DNA from: Legionellales bacterium
GTDB lineage: Bacteria; Pseudomonadota; Gammaproteobacteria; Comchoanobacterales; Comchoanobacteraceae
NCBI GenBank assembly: GCA_002722435.1
Contig: PBLX01000022.1
Coordinates: forward strand, 1 to 60,983
Length of the DNA: 60,983 nt
Direction of reading: 5' to 3'
The stretch's first letter is position 1; each line of letters starts with the position of its first letter. Under the pieces are notes generated by a model. It was not told the DNA's origin, made no database searches, and saw only the letters and a list, made by a program, of their open reading frames with translations. Shown here in pieces: positions 26,303 to 34,679 of this stretch. Both the position numbers and the translations under genes were made by a program.

Positions 26303-27609
26303 TGAGAGCAAGCGATTTCATTGTAGAGCAACCAGTAAACACAACTACTAAACAAGGTGTTCAAACTACTGTAGACAAAGCGGCAAATAGAGTAACAACT
26401 CGCAGTGACATGGGTACAGTTGTAAAAGATCGCAGTGGTCGTATTCGCAGTGTACAAACTCCTAAGATTCAAGGCATACAAGCAAAGCAAACATTTAGAC
26501 CTGATGCTACTCCTGGTTATCAACAAGCAACATCCAGGACAGGCAGCGGTGCTTCAATTGACGTAAAAGGTAGTCCTGAAACTGGTTTTACAAAAACGGT
26601 TGGGGGGAAAATGGCTGGTTTTGGCGTTCAAAATAAACAACGCTATGATGGTTCACAACAACGTAAAATTAGTTATACGTTAGGCAATGATCAAAAAATA
26701 AGTGCTACACAAAATATAGCAAGACCCGGTGCTAAACCTACAACCTCAATGACATATAAAAAAGGTGGTGTTACTCAAAAATTAACACAAAGTCAGTTTG
26801 AGGATATACAAAACGCTATTCGTGAACATGTTAAAATGGGTGTACCATTTACAGAGTGTATGTTCCGTGCCGGTTCACCTGCGTTTACAGAGTTTTACAG
26901 ACAGGTACGTGAAGTAGCAGACAAACTAAACTTGGACTGGCAGGATCAAGAACTACTTAACACAGATATAGGTGAATGTATTATAGTGGACGGTGAAGTT
27001 GTTCCGCTTGATGTTCCTATAGAAGTAACAAATGAACTTGATGAAGCCAAAACTGTTGATGGTTACGAACTATTTCACAATAGTTTTTCAAATGCAATGC
27101 AACACGCATATGACATGGCAAAGAAAATTTATGGCGTAGAGATTGATCCAGAAGAGATTGATAATAAAGTTGCAACTGGGCCTAGAAAACCATCTGAGGG
27201 TAAAACAAACAGGTACAGACTCATGGGTAAAGGTGGAGTTATGCAAATCCAAGTTTACCACAGTGACGAGAAAATAAAACCATATGAGTTAAATATGTAT
27301 AAAGAGAGTATTGGTGAACTTGATGAAGCAGAGTATCAGGGCCGCAAAGTAAAACTTAATTCACCAAAGCGTGGCGGTCCTAAAAAGTTTTATGTGTATG
27401 TAATGAATAAAAAGACAGGGCGTGTTAAACGCATAACCTGGGGCGATACATCAGGACTTAAAATTAAAGCAGGCAATCCTGGAGCAGTGCGTTCATTTGT
27501 CGCACGCCATAAATGTAAACAAGCAAATGATAAAATGACGGCACGCTATTGGATGTGTCGTACTCCAAGATATAAAGCATTGGGAGTTAAAGGCGGACAA
27601 TGGTGGTAA
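26302..27609 (+). CDS. Modular protein with capsid-targeting-like N-terminus and Cys/Lys C-terminal domain
   Basis: 435 residues. MRASDFIVEQPV opens it. Two perfect LDE|A sites (after Glu248 and Glu342) divide it into a Thr/Lys-rich N-terminal part, a middle domain, and a C-terminal domain (KKFYVYVMNKKTGRVKRITW ... RHKCK ... RYWMCRTPRY). The last domain, with its RHxC and YWxC spacing, recurs in T4-like marine phages and is uncharacterised. Overlaps the cupin-like gene by 10 bases. Confidence 0.68.
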   Translation: MRASDFIVEQPVNTTTKQGVQTTVDKAANRVTTRSDMGTVVKDRSGRIRSVQTPKIQGIQAKQTFRPDATPGYQQATSRTGSGASIDVKGSPETGFTKTVGGKMAGFGVQNKQRYDGSQQRKISYTLGNDQKISATQNIARPGAKPTTSMTYKKGGVTQKLTQSQFEDIQNAIREHVKMGVPFTECMFRAGSPAFTEFYRQVREVADKLNLDWQDQELLNTDIGECIIVDGEVVPLDVPIEVTNELDEAKTVDGYELFHNSFSNAMQHAYDMAKKIYGVEIDPEEIDNKVATGPRKPSEGKTNRYRLMGKGGVMQIQVYHSDEKIKPYELNMYKESIGELDEAEYQGRKVKLNSPKRGGPKKFYVYVMNKKTGRVKRITWGDTSGLKIKAGNPGAVRSFVARHKCKQANDKMTARYWMCRTPRYKALGVKGGQWW

Positions 27610-27878
27610 AACCTTACGAGGAAAACCAAGTCGCACCTAACATTAAACACAGAACATTTAGAGAAGACGCAGATAACAGCGATTTGTGCTGGCATCGTGA
27701 TAGAGAAGATCGTACTGTTCGTGTACTGGAAGGTTCGGGTTGGAGTTTACAATTAGATAATCGTTTACCCATGGCACTTGTGCCGGGAAGAGAATATTTT
27801 ATTCCTGAAGCAGTCTATCATAGACTTATAAAAGGCAACAATACACTAATAGTTGAGATAATTCAGCACTTCAAATAA
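27600..27878 (+). CDS. Cupin-like small protein
   Basis: 92 residues with the pattern CWHRDREDRTVRVLEGSGW ... PGREYFIPEAVYHRLIKG. Two His-containing beta motifs separated by a Gly turn are what a single cupin barrel shows, and the His residues could bind a metal. Short for an enzyme; may be a binding domain. Position at the end of the cargo block. Confidence 0.6.
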   Translation: MVVKPYEENQVAPNIKHRTFREDADNSDLCWHRDREDRTVRVLEGSGWSLQLDNRLPMALVPGREYFIPEAVYHRLIKGNNTLIVEIIQHFK

Positions 27879-27883
27879 TAGCA

Positions 27884-27891
27884 TATAAATA
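27884..27891 (+). promoter_or_regulatory. T4 consensus late promoter TATAAATA
   Basis: Perfect TATAAATA, 15 bases before the ATG at 27907, with AAGGAG between them. The same arrangement occurs at 32941. Confidence 0.72.
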
Positions 27892-27906
27892 CATTAAGGA
27901 GCGCAC

Positions 27907-28356
27907 ATGTCACGATTTTTGAGATGGTGGTTGCTATTCTGCACCAGTTGTGCGGTATTGTTTACTGCCTATAGTTTTGGTTTTATAGATGAATTACTTG
28001 CAAAGGATACAACGCGATTAAGTTTTGCCATAATGATTACTTGGTTTTTTAGTAGCATGTATATAGGCTGGTTAACACATTTAAGTTCAAATGGCCATAA
28101 TATTACAGGCGGCACAAATGTTGGATGGTTTATTACTGAACTATTACTTGCAATGGGTATGATAGGCACAGTGATAGGATTTATTTTAATGCTGGGCGGC
28201 AGTTTTGAAAGTTTAAATGTAAATGACACAGGCAGTGTTAAAAATGCACTCACGGACATGGCACTGGGCATGAGTACTGCATTGTATACAACTCTAGTGG
28301 GTATGGTATGCAGTCAGGTTCTTAAGGTACAGTTAGTCAATGTTGAATCCAGATAA
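27907..28356 (+). CDS. MotA/TolQ/ExbB-like proton-channel subunit
   Basis: 149 residues with four hydrophobic segments. GMIGTVIGFILMLGGSF followed by ALTDMALGMSTALYTTLVG is the pore-helix signature of the MotA/TolQ/ExbB family. These proteins form a pentameric channel around a dimer of a single-span partner and use the proton (or sodium) gradient to do work. Shorter than MotA and lacks the large cytoplasmic domain. Overlaps its partner by 17 bases. Confidence 0.82.
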   Translation: MSRFLRWWLLFCTSCAVLFTAYSFGFIDELLAKDTTRLSFAIMITWFFSSMYIGWLTHLSSNGHNITGGTNVGWFITELLLAMGMIGTVIGFILMLGGSFESLNVNDTGSVKNALTDMALGMSTALYTTLVGMVCSQVLKVQLVNVESR

Positions 28357-29020
28357 CAGACTCAAATACAAAAGCAGTATAGGATTTACAGATCTATTAT
28401 TTAATTTAGTAATAGGCTTTGTATATCTATTTGTAATTGCATTTATACTAATTAATCCTATTGCTAAACAGGGAGATGTAGAGAAAAAAGCAGAATACAT
28501 AGTAGTGCTTGAATGGGATCACCATCTTAATGACGATGTTGATTTATGGATAAAAGATCCTGCTGGTAACATTGTAAGTTTCCTTACTAAAAGTGTAGGT
28601 CTAATGCATTTGGAAAAGGATGATCTTGGCACAAGTAATGACAGTGTAACAAAAGACGGTCAAAAGAAAACTATATTTTTAAATAGAGAAGTAGTTACAT
28701 TAAGAGGCACAATAGCAGGTGAATATGAAGTAATGGCGCATGTATACAATAGAAAATTCACTAGTTATGAAGGCACAGCCCGACAGGATTTGCCAGGTAA
28801 TATGACTGTATCAGTAATTAAAATTAATCCATATGTGGAAACTTTTATAGCAACATATCCTTACGTTGAGACAGGACAAAACATAAGTTTAGTAAGATTT
28901 AGTGTAGCAGATGATGATGCGTATTTAGGACACAATACAACACCCAGCGACTTTATTACACGAAAGAGCATGCACAGTGGTTCTGGCAGAAGAGATGTTG
29001 TTGAAGGAGGAGGTTTGTAA
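28340..29020 (+). CDS. MotB/ExbD-like partner with periplasmic DUF2135-like domain
   Basis: 226 residues. One membrane span, SIGFTDLLFNLVIGFVYLF, carries Asp18 where MotB/ExbD/TolR have their proton-binding Asp. The periplasmic part (about residue 45 on) contains VVLEWDHHLNDDVDLWIKD, similar to YfaP/DUF2135 beta domains, not OmpA or ExbD. A Gly-rich tail ends it. Coupled to the channel gene upstream and to a third membrane gene downstream by one-base overlap. Confidence 0.75.
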   Translation: MLNPDNRLKYKSSIGFTDLLFNLVIGFVYLFVIAFILINPIAKQGDVEKKAEYIVVLEWDHHLNDDVDLWIKDPAGNIVSFLTKSVGLMHLEKDDLGTSNDSVTKDGQKKTIFLNREVVTLRGTIAGEYEVMAHVYNRKFTSYEGTARQDLPGNMTVSVIKINPYVETFIATYPYVETGQNISLVRFSVADDDAYLGHNTTPSDFITRKSMHSGSGRRDVVEGGGL

Positions 29021-29481
29021 TGTTTGATTATAATCTATTTCCATTTTTTGCTAGTATGATATTACTTATAATAATAGTTTTAGCAATAGGAGTTCACTTT
29101 TATAGAAACGCACTAATAATGTTTGTTGTTATACCTGTTGCAATGTTCTGTGCTTTTACTGGATATAACACAATTACACAAATGCTTGGATATCCTATCA
29201 AGCAGGAAATACCTGAAGAAAGTCTATATCTTAATCACATAGAAAACAATGACGGTACTGAACTCTATGTATGGGTCTTAGAGCCAGAACGTATGATGCC
29301 TAAAAACTACAGTATTCCTGCAACAGATAGCAATAAGAAACAAATGCAACGTGCAAAGGGCAGGAGCGAAAAGGGCGTAAGCCAACAGATAGGCAAGTAT
29401 AACAAGCATCGTCCTGGAGAACAAAACAGTGGTGAATATTTAACTTATGATTTTAGTGTTGACAGTCAAGGATTAAAGTAG
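29020..29481 (+). CDS. Third membrane protein of the proton-channel operon
   Basis: 153 residues. Two adjacent N-terminal membrane segments (FPFFASMILLIIIVLAIGV; LIMFVVIPVAMFCAFTGY), then a hydrophilic domain rich in Lys, Arg and Gln. Not recognised. Gene order and overlap make it the likely third component of the MotA/MotB-like complex. Confidence 0.68.
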   Translation: MFDYNLFPFFASMILLIIIVLAIGVHFYRNALIMFVVIPVAMFCAFTGYNTITQMLGYPIKQEIPEESLYLNHIENNDGTELYVWVLEPERMMPKNYSIPATDSNKKQMQRAKGRSEKGVSQQIGKYNKHRPGEQNSGEYLTYDFSVDSQGLK

Positions 29482-29514
29482 TACAATACAGGATAATCTA
29501 TAAGGAGTATTTAC

Positions 29515-29772
29515 ATGACTGATAGAGTCTTTTCAAGTGAAGAAAAAGCAAAACTTACACAACTAATCAACGAAGGCCTAACTGTAATGCAGGAAGTTGA
29601 TGATCTAAATGGTGGCCTAAAAGATACAGTAAAAGCAATTGCAGAGGAAATGCAGATTAAACCTACTGTACTAAGCAAAGCAATTAGGACTGCTTACAAG
29701 GCAGACTTCGACAAGCATAGTGATGATTACGCTACACTGGAAAACATTCTTGCCACAGTGGGCAAAATCTAA
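29515..29772 (+). CDS. dsbA: DsbA-like late-transcription dsDNA-binding protein
   Basis: 85 residues. LKDTVKAIAEEMQIKPTVL then SKAIRTAYKADF gives a helix-turn-helix-like core as in T4 DsbA and its marine relatives, which bind near late promoters and help late transcription. AAGGAG lies before the ATG. It lies directly upstream of two membrane genes and the DNA polymerase. Confidence 0.75.
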   Translation: MTDRVFSSEEKAKLTQLINEGLTVMQEVDDLNGGLKDTVKAIAEEMQIKPTVLSKAIRTAYKADFDKHSDDYATLENILATVGKI

Positions 29773-30054
29773 GTGCAATCAGTAAAACAATTCTGGATAA
29801 ACAGTTACACCAGCGATACTACAGCATTTACATTTGAACTTATAAGTTTTGTGTTTACAGTAGGCGCTAGTCTTATGCTGGCCATAAATGCAGATAATCC
29901 AAATATGCTACTTGTGTATCCAGGATTCTTTGTGGGTAGCATAACGCAACTGTATGCAAGTTGGCGTAGAGGAGCGGCCTGGATTATGCTTCTTACTTTT
30001 TACTTTGCATGTATTAATATATTTGGTTATGGAGTAGCGGCACAATGGTGGTAG
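29773..30054 (+). CDS. Three-span membrane protein
   Basis: 93 residues from a GTG start next to the dsbA stop. Hydrophobic segments around ELISFVFTVGASLMLAI, LLVYPGFFVGSITQLY and WIMLLTFYFACINIFGYG. Loosely like half of a PnuC-type transporter, but too short to call. Overlaps the next membrane gene by 10 bases. Confidence 0.65.
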   Translation: MQSVKQFWINSYTSDTTAFTFELISFVFTVGASLMLAINADNPNMLLVYPGFFVGSITQLYASWRRGAAWIMLLTFYFACINIFGYGVAAQWW

Positions 30055-30272
30055 AACAGAAACCCTATCAATGGTTAGCATGGTTAGCAACTGCAACACT
30101 GGTTATAGCCGCTAGTCTTGCAAGTTTTGTTCCTGAAATGTATTTACATCACTGGTTTTTTATAATAGCAAATACACTGTGGATACTAGTTGGATATTTA
30201 TGGCGAGAAAATAGTGTACTTTTAATGAATGTTCTGTTAACATTAATATACTTTGTAGGACTTGTTAAATGA
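30045..30272 (+). CDS. Small three-span membrane protein
   Basis: 75 residues, mostly hydrophobic (WLAWLATATLVIAASLASF; HHWFFIIANTLWILVGYLW; LMNVLLTLIYFVGLV). It overlaps both the previous membrane gene and the DNA polymerase start. Probably works as a pair with its neighbour; function unknown. Confidence 0.65.
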   Translation: MVVEQKPYQWLAWLATATLVIAASLASFVPEMYLHHWFFIIANTLWILVGYLWRENSVLLMNVLLTLIYFVGLVK

Positions 30273-32932
30273 GTTATGTAGACGCATGGTTTGATAGAGA
30301 ACGAGATCGTATACACGTTGTGGAACGTGTTAACGGTCAGCGTGAGTATCGTGAATATCCTGCAAACTATGTGTTTTACTATGATGATCCTCGCGGCAAA
30401 TACAAAACAATATTTGATACGCCAGTAAGTCGTTTTGCAACACGCAACAGCAAGGAGTTCCACAAGGAACTTAAAATACAGAGCGGCAAGAAACTATATG
30501 AAAGTGATATAAATCCTGTATTCCGCTGTCTGGAAGAAAACTATTTGGGTGCTGAATCGCCTAAACTGCACACAGCGTTTTTCGATATTGAAGTTGACTT
30601 CGATAGTGAGCGTGGTTATTCTCCAACAGAGGATCCTTTCAATGCAATAACTGCTATTACAGTGTACTTGGACTGGGTACAACAACTGGTTACACTGGCA
30701 CTGCCTCCCAAAAGCATGACCATGGAAACAGCGCGGGATATATGCAAAGCGTTTGATAACACATTTCTGTTTGACAATGAAGCGGACTTACTAAACACGT
30801 TTATGGATTTAATTGAAGATGCTGATATACTAAGTGGCTGGAACAGTGAAGGATATGATATACCCTATACGTTCAATAGAATTACAAGAGTATTAAGCAA
30901 GGAAGACTTAAGACGTTTCTGTTTATTTGGACAGCATCCTCGTAAACGAACATTTGATAGATTCGGCAAAGAAGAAAGTACATTTGATCTAGTAGGCCGT
31001 GTGCATTTGGATTACATGCAATTGTATCGCAAGTACACATATGAAGAACGTCACAGTTACAGTCTGGATGCTATCGGAGAATATGAACTTGATGAACGCA
31101 AGACTGCATATGAAGGCACCCTGGATCAATTATACAATCAGGACTTCGAGAAGTTTATTGAATACAACAGACAGGATGTTTTGTTAATAAACAAACTGGA
31201 TAAGAAACTACGTTTTATTGATCTTGCAAATGTGCTTGCACATGAAAACACAGTGTTGCTAATGACAACAATGGGCGCAGTTGCAGTAACAGAACAAGCA
31301 ATTATAAATGATGCACATGCCCGGGGCATGGTTGTGCCCAATCGCAAAAGCAGAGACGATGGTCCTAAAGTAGTGGCGGCTGGTGCTTATGTTGCATATC
31401 CTAAGAAGGGTATGCATGACTGGATAGGTGCTATTGACATAAACAGTCTATATCCCAGTGTTATTCGCGCTCTCAACATGGGTCCAGAAACAGTCGTAGG
31501 ACAACTGCGTCAAACAATGACAGAATACATGCTACGCGAAAAGACTGCTGGCGGCACAAGTTTTGCGCAGGCCTGGGAGGGGGAGTTCGGCAGTAGAGAA
31601 TATCAAGCAGTGATGAACATGGAGCGCGGCACAGAGATTACTATTGACTGGGAGAACGGTGACAGTGATACACTAAGCGCACACGATGTTTGGCGACTAA
31701 TATTTGACAGCAATCAACCCTGGACACTTAGTGCTAATGGAACTATATTTACATATGAACGCAAGGGCGTTGTGCCTGGGCTACTGGAACGCTGGTATTC
31801 AGAACGTAAGGACATGCAGAAAGAACTTAAACGTGCAAAGGACGAAGATGGAGATGTTGAATACTGGGACAAGCGACAACTTGTAAAGAAGATTAATCTT
31901 AACAGTTTATATGGTGCTATCCTTAATCCTGGTTGTCGCTTTTATGACTTTCGGATAGGACAAAGCACAACACTTACAGGACGTTGTATTACAAAACGCA
32001 TGGCTGAAACTGTAAATGGTATCCTCACAGGTAAAGAAGAACACACAGGTGATTGTATAATATATGGTGATACAGACAGTGTGTACTTTAGTGCATGGCC
32101 TGTAATGCAAACAGAAGTTGAAGACAATCGTGCAAAGTGGGGCAAGGAAGTATGCACACAGTTGTATGATAATATTGCAGACAAAGTCAATGATGAATTT
32201 CCTGTGTTTATGGAACGTGCTTTTCACTGTCCACGTGAGAACGGAGAAATAATAAAAGGCGGCAGAGAGATTGTAGCAAGTAAAGGTTTGTATATCACAA
32301 AGAAGCGTTATGCGGCATTAATATATGATCTTGAAGGTTTCCGTCTGGATATGGACGGCAAGCCTGGTAAAGTAAAAGCAATGGGTCTGGATCTAAAACG
32401 CAGTGATACTCCGCGCTTTATGCAGGACTTTTTAAGTGAACTGTTACTGGATGTTCTAACGGGCAAGGATAAAGACTACGTTGTAGACAAAATAAAAGAG
32501 TTCAAGTATGCATTTAAGGAACGTCCAGGCTGGGAAAAAGGTACACCCAAGCGTGTTAACAACTTAACAAAATTTACAAATGAAGAAAAACGCTTGGGTA
32601 AAGCAAACATGCCAGGACATGTTCGAGCGGCAATGAACTGGAATAATTTGTGTAGAATGAACGGTGACAAGTACAGCATGAGTATTGTTGATGGTGCTAA
32701 AACTATTGTTTGTAAACTAAAGCCTAATCCTCTGGGATACACAAGTGTAGGATATCCTATTGATCAGACACATCTTCCACAGTGGTTCAAAGACTTACCC
32801 TTTGATGATGAAGCAATGAGTAATGCTATTGTGGATCAGAAAATAGGAAACTTACTGGATGTGCTGAACTGGGATCTTCAAACACTTACTAATACAGCAA
32901 ACACATTTGACGATTTATTCTCATTTGAGTAA
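30269..32932 (+). CDS. 43: DNA polymerase, family B (T4 gp43-like)
   Basis: 887 residues, close to T4 gp43 (898). The proofreading exonuclease site FFDIEVDFD has Asp106 and Glu108. Polymerase motif A is DINSLYPSVIRALNMGPET (Asp390), motif B KINLNSLYGAI, motif C YGDTDSVY (Asp601 and Asp603). No inactivating change seen. It replicates the phage genome with the clamp encoded nearby at 33948. The start overlaps the preceding stop by four bases. Confidence 0.98.
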   Translation: MSYVDAWFDRERDRIHVVERVNGQREYREYPANYVFYYDDPRGKYKTIFDTPVSRFATRNSKEFHKELKIQSGKKLYESDINPVFRCLEENYLGAESPKLHTAFFDIEVDFDSERGYSPTEDPFNAITAITVYLDWVQQLVTLALPPKSMTMETARDICKAFDNTFLFDNEADLLNTFMDLIEDADILSGWNSEGYDIPYTFNRITRVLSKEDLRRFCLFGQHPRKRTFDRFGKEESTFDLVGRVHLDYMQLYRKYTYEERHSYSLDAIGEYELDERKTAYEGTLDQLYNQDFEKFIEYNRQDVLLINKLDKKLRFIDLANVLAHENTVLLMTTMGAVAVTEQAIINDAHARGMVVPNRKSRDDGPKVVAAGAYVAYPKKGMHDWIGAIDINSLYPSVIRALNMGPETVVGQLRQTMTEYMLREKTAGGTSFAQAWEGEFGSREYQAVMNMERGTEITIDWENGDSDTLSAHDVWRLIFDSNQPWTLSANGTIFTYERKGVVPGLLERWYSERKDMQKELKRAKDEDGDVEYWDKRQLVKKINLNSLYGAILNPGCRFYDFRIGQSTTLTGRCITKRMAETVNGILTGKEEHTGDCIIYGDTDSVYFSAWPVMQTEVEDNRAKWGKEVCTQLYDNIADKVNDEFPVFMERAFHCPRENGEIIKGGREIVASKGLYITKKRYAALIYDLEGFRLDMDGKPGKVKAMGLDLKRSDTPRFMQDFLSELLLDVLTGKDKDYVVDKIKEFKYAFKERPGWEKGTPKRVNNLTKFTNEEKRLGKANMPGHVRAAMNWNNLCRMNGDKYSMSIVDGAKTIVCKLKPNPLGYTSVGYPIDQTHLPQWFKDLPFDDEAMSNAIVDQKIGNLLDVLNWDLQTLTNTANTFDDLFSFE

Positions 32933-32940
32933 TATGCGCA

Positions 32941-32948
32941 TATAAATA
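32941..32948 (+). promoter_or_regulatory. T4 consensus late promoter TATAAATA
   Basis: Perfect TATAAATA, 16 bases before the ATG at 32965, with CGGAG between. Predicted transcripts would start close to the ribosome site. Confidence 0.7.
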
Positions 32949-32964
32949 CAAGCGGAGATTGTCG

Positions 32965-33885
32965 ATGAAACAACTAGACAAAATGATTCTGCTTACAAAA
33001 ATGCAAGCAAAAAATGCGGATTTCCCTCTTAACATTTTGTCTGACCTAACAAATCATGAACAGTACTTCCAAGAACAGGAAAAGTTATTTAAAGACAAAA
33101 CTTTCCACACAGAGATTGTACAAACACTTTCTGAAATGATCTCGCTAAGAAATAAGTATTCCTCAACTTACACTAAACTTAACAAACATATTGCTAATCT
33201 CTTACGCGATGAAGAAGTAAAAATATTACGCAGAGACTATGATTCACACGATAAAACAAATCCTGACCTAGAACTTATGACTAGTCGTATTGAAAGTTTG
33301 GATCCAGAATTTATACGTCTTATGAAACTACAAATAGGAGATTTTAGTGATTGGAAACACGCTGGTATAGAACTTAATCCTAGCAATGGTTTGTTAACTA
33401 GATCATTTTTAGCATGCGATCCGTTGTATTTGTATACAGGTAATGTAGTAGATAAACAAAAAGTAAAAGAACAATTTAATAGTTTTTTTAGTGATAGAAG
33501 ATTAATGATGTACAATGATCTGTTGGATTTACCACAAGGACAACTGGGTCTAGCAGTAAGCATAAACAGTTATGATTTTTGGCCTATGGATCCTATCAAA
33601 ACAGAAATACAAAAGGTATTCAATTTACTTAAACCAGGCGGGCACTTTATATTCACATACAACGATTGCGAACAAATTAGCAGTTTGGATCTGTGTGCTA
33701 ATGACTATAGAGCCTACAATACAAAAACACTTATGACAAGCATGGTTCAAATGTTTGGCTTTGATATTGTTAAACAGGAAAACTACTGCAATGGCGCACA
33801 CAGTTTTATGATTGTAAAACGGCCTGGCAAACTAACCTCACAAAAATTAGGCGCACCTCTTGTTGAAGTCAAACATAAAAAATAA
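32965..33885 (+). CDS. SAM methyltransferase-like protein with helical N-terminus
   Basis: 306 residues. An N-terminal helical region (residues 1-110) precedes a methyltransferase-like fold; the clearest part is KTEIQKVFNLLKPGGHFIF, typical of motif III/post-IV of class I enzymes. Motif I is degenerate, so activity is uncertain. I chose the ATG at 32965 (GGAG 7 bases upstream). Late promoter upstream, between two replication genes. Confidence 0.62.
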   Translation: MKQLDKMILLTKMQAKNADFPLNILSDLTNHEQYFQEQEKLFKDKTFHTEIVQTLSEMISLRNKYSSTYTKLNKHIANLLRDEEVKILRRDYDSHDKTNPDLELMTSRIESLDPEFIRLMKLQIGDFSDWKHAGIELNPSNGLLTRSFLACDPLYLYTGNVVDKQKVKEQFNSFFSDRRLMMYNDLLDLPQGQLGLAVSINSYDFWPMDPIKTEIQKVFNLLKPGGHFIFTYNDCEQISSLDLCANDYRAYNTKTLMTSMVQMFGFDIVKQENYCNGAHSFMIVKRPGKLTSQKLGAPLVEVKHKK

Positions 33886-33887
33886 TA

Positions 33888-33916
33888 TTGACTTGATCTC
33901 AAAATCTAAATATAAT
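33888..33916 (+). promoter_or_regulatory. Sigma-70-like promoter of the clamp-dpdA operon
   Basis: TTGACT (33888-33893), 17-base spacer, TATAAT (33911-33916), 31 bases before the clamp ATG. Near-consensus host-type promoter. Confidence 0.8.
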
Positions 33917-33947
33917 ATAGGCACACTAAACAGTAAAGGAATTTCCT

Positions 33948-34679
33948 ATGAAAGATTATCTACTAGACATAGTTAAGCATACATATTCGCTTGGCTTTAT
34001 TAGTCTTGTAAAAGTTACAGGCACAGACGAAACCACAACAATTGAAGGACTTGCAGAGGATCGTAGTGTTATCCTGCAAGCAACAACTAAAACACCAGTA
34101 GCAGACTTTATGGGCACATTTGGTATGCCTAATCTTGACAAACTGGGTGTTATCCTGCGTATCCCCGAATATGCAGAAAATGCAAATATTAGTATTAATA
34201 CACAGGAACGCAATGGTGAACAAGTGCCTGTGGGTATTGCATTTAGTAACGCAAGCGGTGATTTTAAGAATGACTATCGCTTTATGGCAAGTGAAATTAT
34301 TAATGAAAAACTAAAGACTGTTAAGATGCGGGCAGTAAAATGGGGCATTGAATTTGAACCTAGTGTGGCAAGTATTCAACGTTTTAAGTTTATGATCAGT
34401 GCCAACAGTGAAGAAACTACATTTATTGCTAAAACAGAAGGCGGAGATCTCAAATTCTACTTTGGTGATCACAGTACACACGCAGGCAACTTTGTATTCC
34501 AGCCAGATGTATCCGGTAGTGTAACAAAAGGTTGGGCATGGCCTGTAGAGCAAGTAAGTAAGATTCTTAGCCTTGGTGGTGATACACAGTTTAAACTAAG
34601 TGATGATGGTGTTGCAGAAATAGTTGTTGATAGTGGACTTGCAGAATATCACTATCTACTTCCAGCACAAAGTAAGTAA
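33948..34679 (+). CDS. 45: DNA polymerase sliding clamp (T4 gp45-like)
   Basis: 243 residues. Two-fold beta-rich clamp pattern as in T4 gp45 (228 residues): RSVILQATTKTPVADF in the first domain, and MISANSEETTFIAKTEGG plus YHYLLPAQS at the end. It tethers the polymerase and, in T4, also activates late transcription with gp33/gp55. AAGGA precedes the ATG. Its last base overlaps the dpdA start, tying the DNA-modification enzyme to the clamp. Confidence 0.85.
   Translation: MKDYLLDIVKHTYSLGFISLVKVTGTDETTTIEGLAEDRSVILQATTKTPVADFMGTFGMPNLDKLGVILRIPEYAENANISINTQERNGEQVPVGIAFSNASGDFKNDYRFMASEIINEKLKTVKMRAVKWGIEFEPSVASIQRFKFMISANSEETTFIAKTEGGDLKFYFGDHSTHAGNFVFQPDVSGSVTKGWAWPVEQVSKILSLGGDTQFKLSDDGVAEIVVDSGLAEYHYLLPAQSK

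Noticed and set aside
27907..29020. Zorya (ZorA/ZorB) defence pair
   Set aside because: The MotB-like protein lacks the OmpA peptidoglycan-binding domain, and ZorC/ZorD or ZorE genes are absent.
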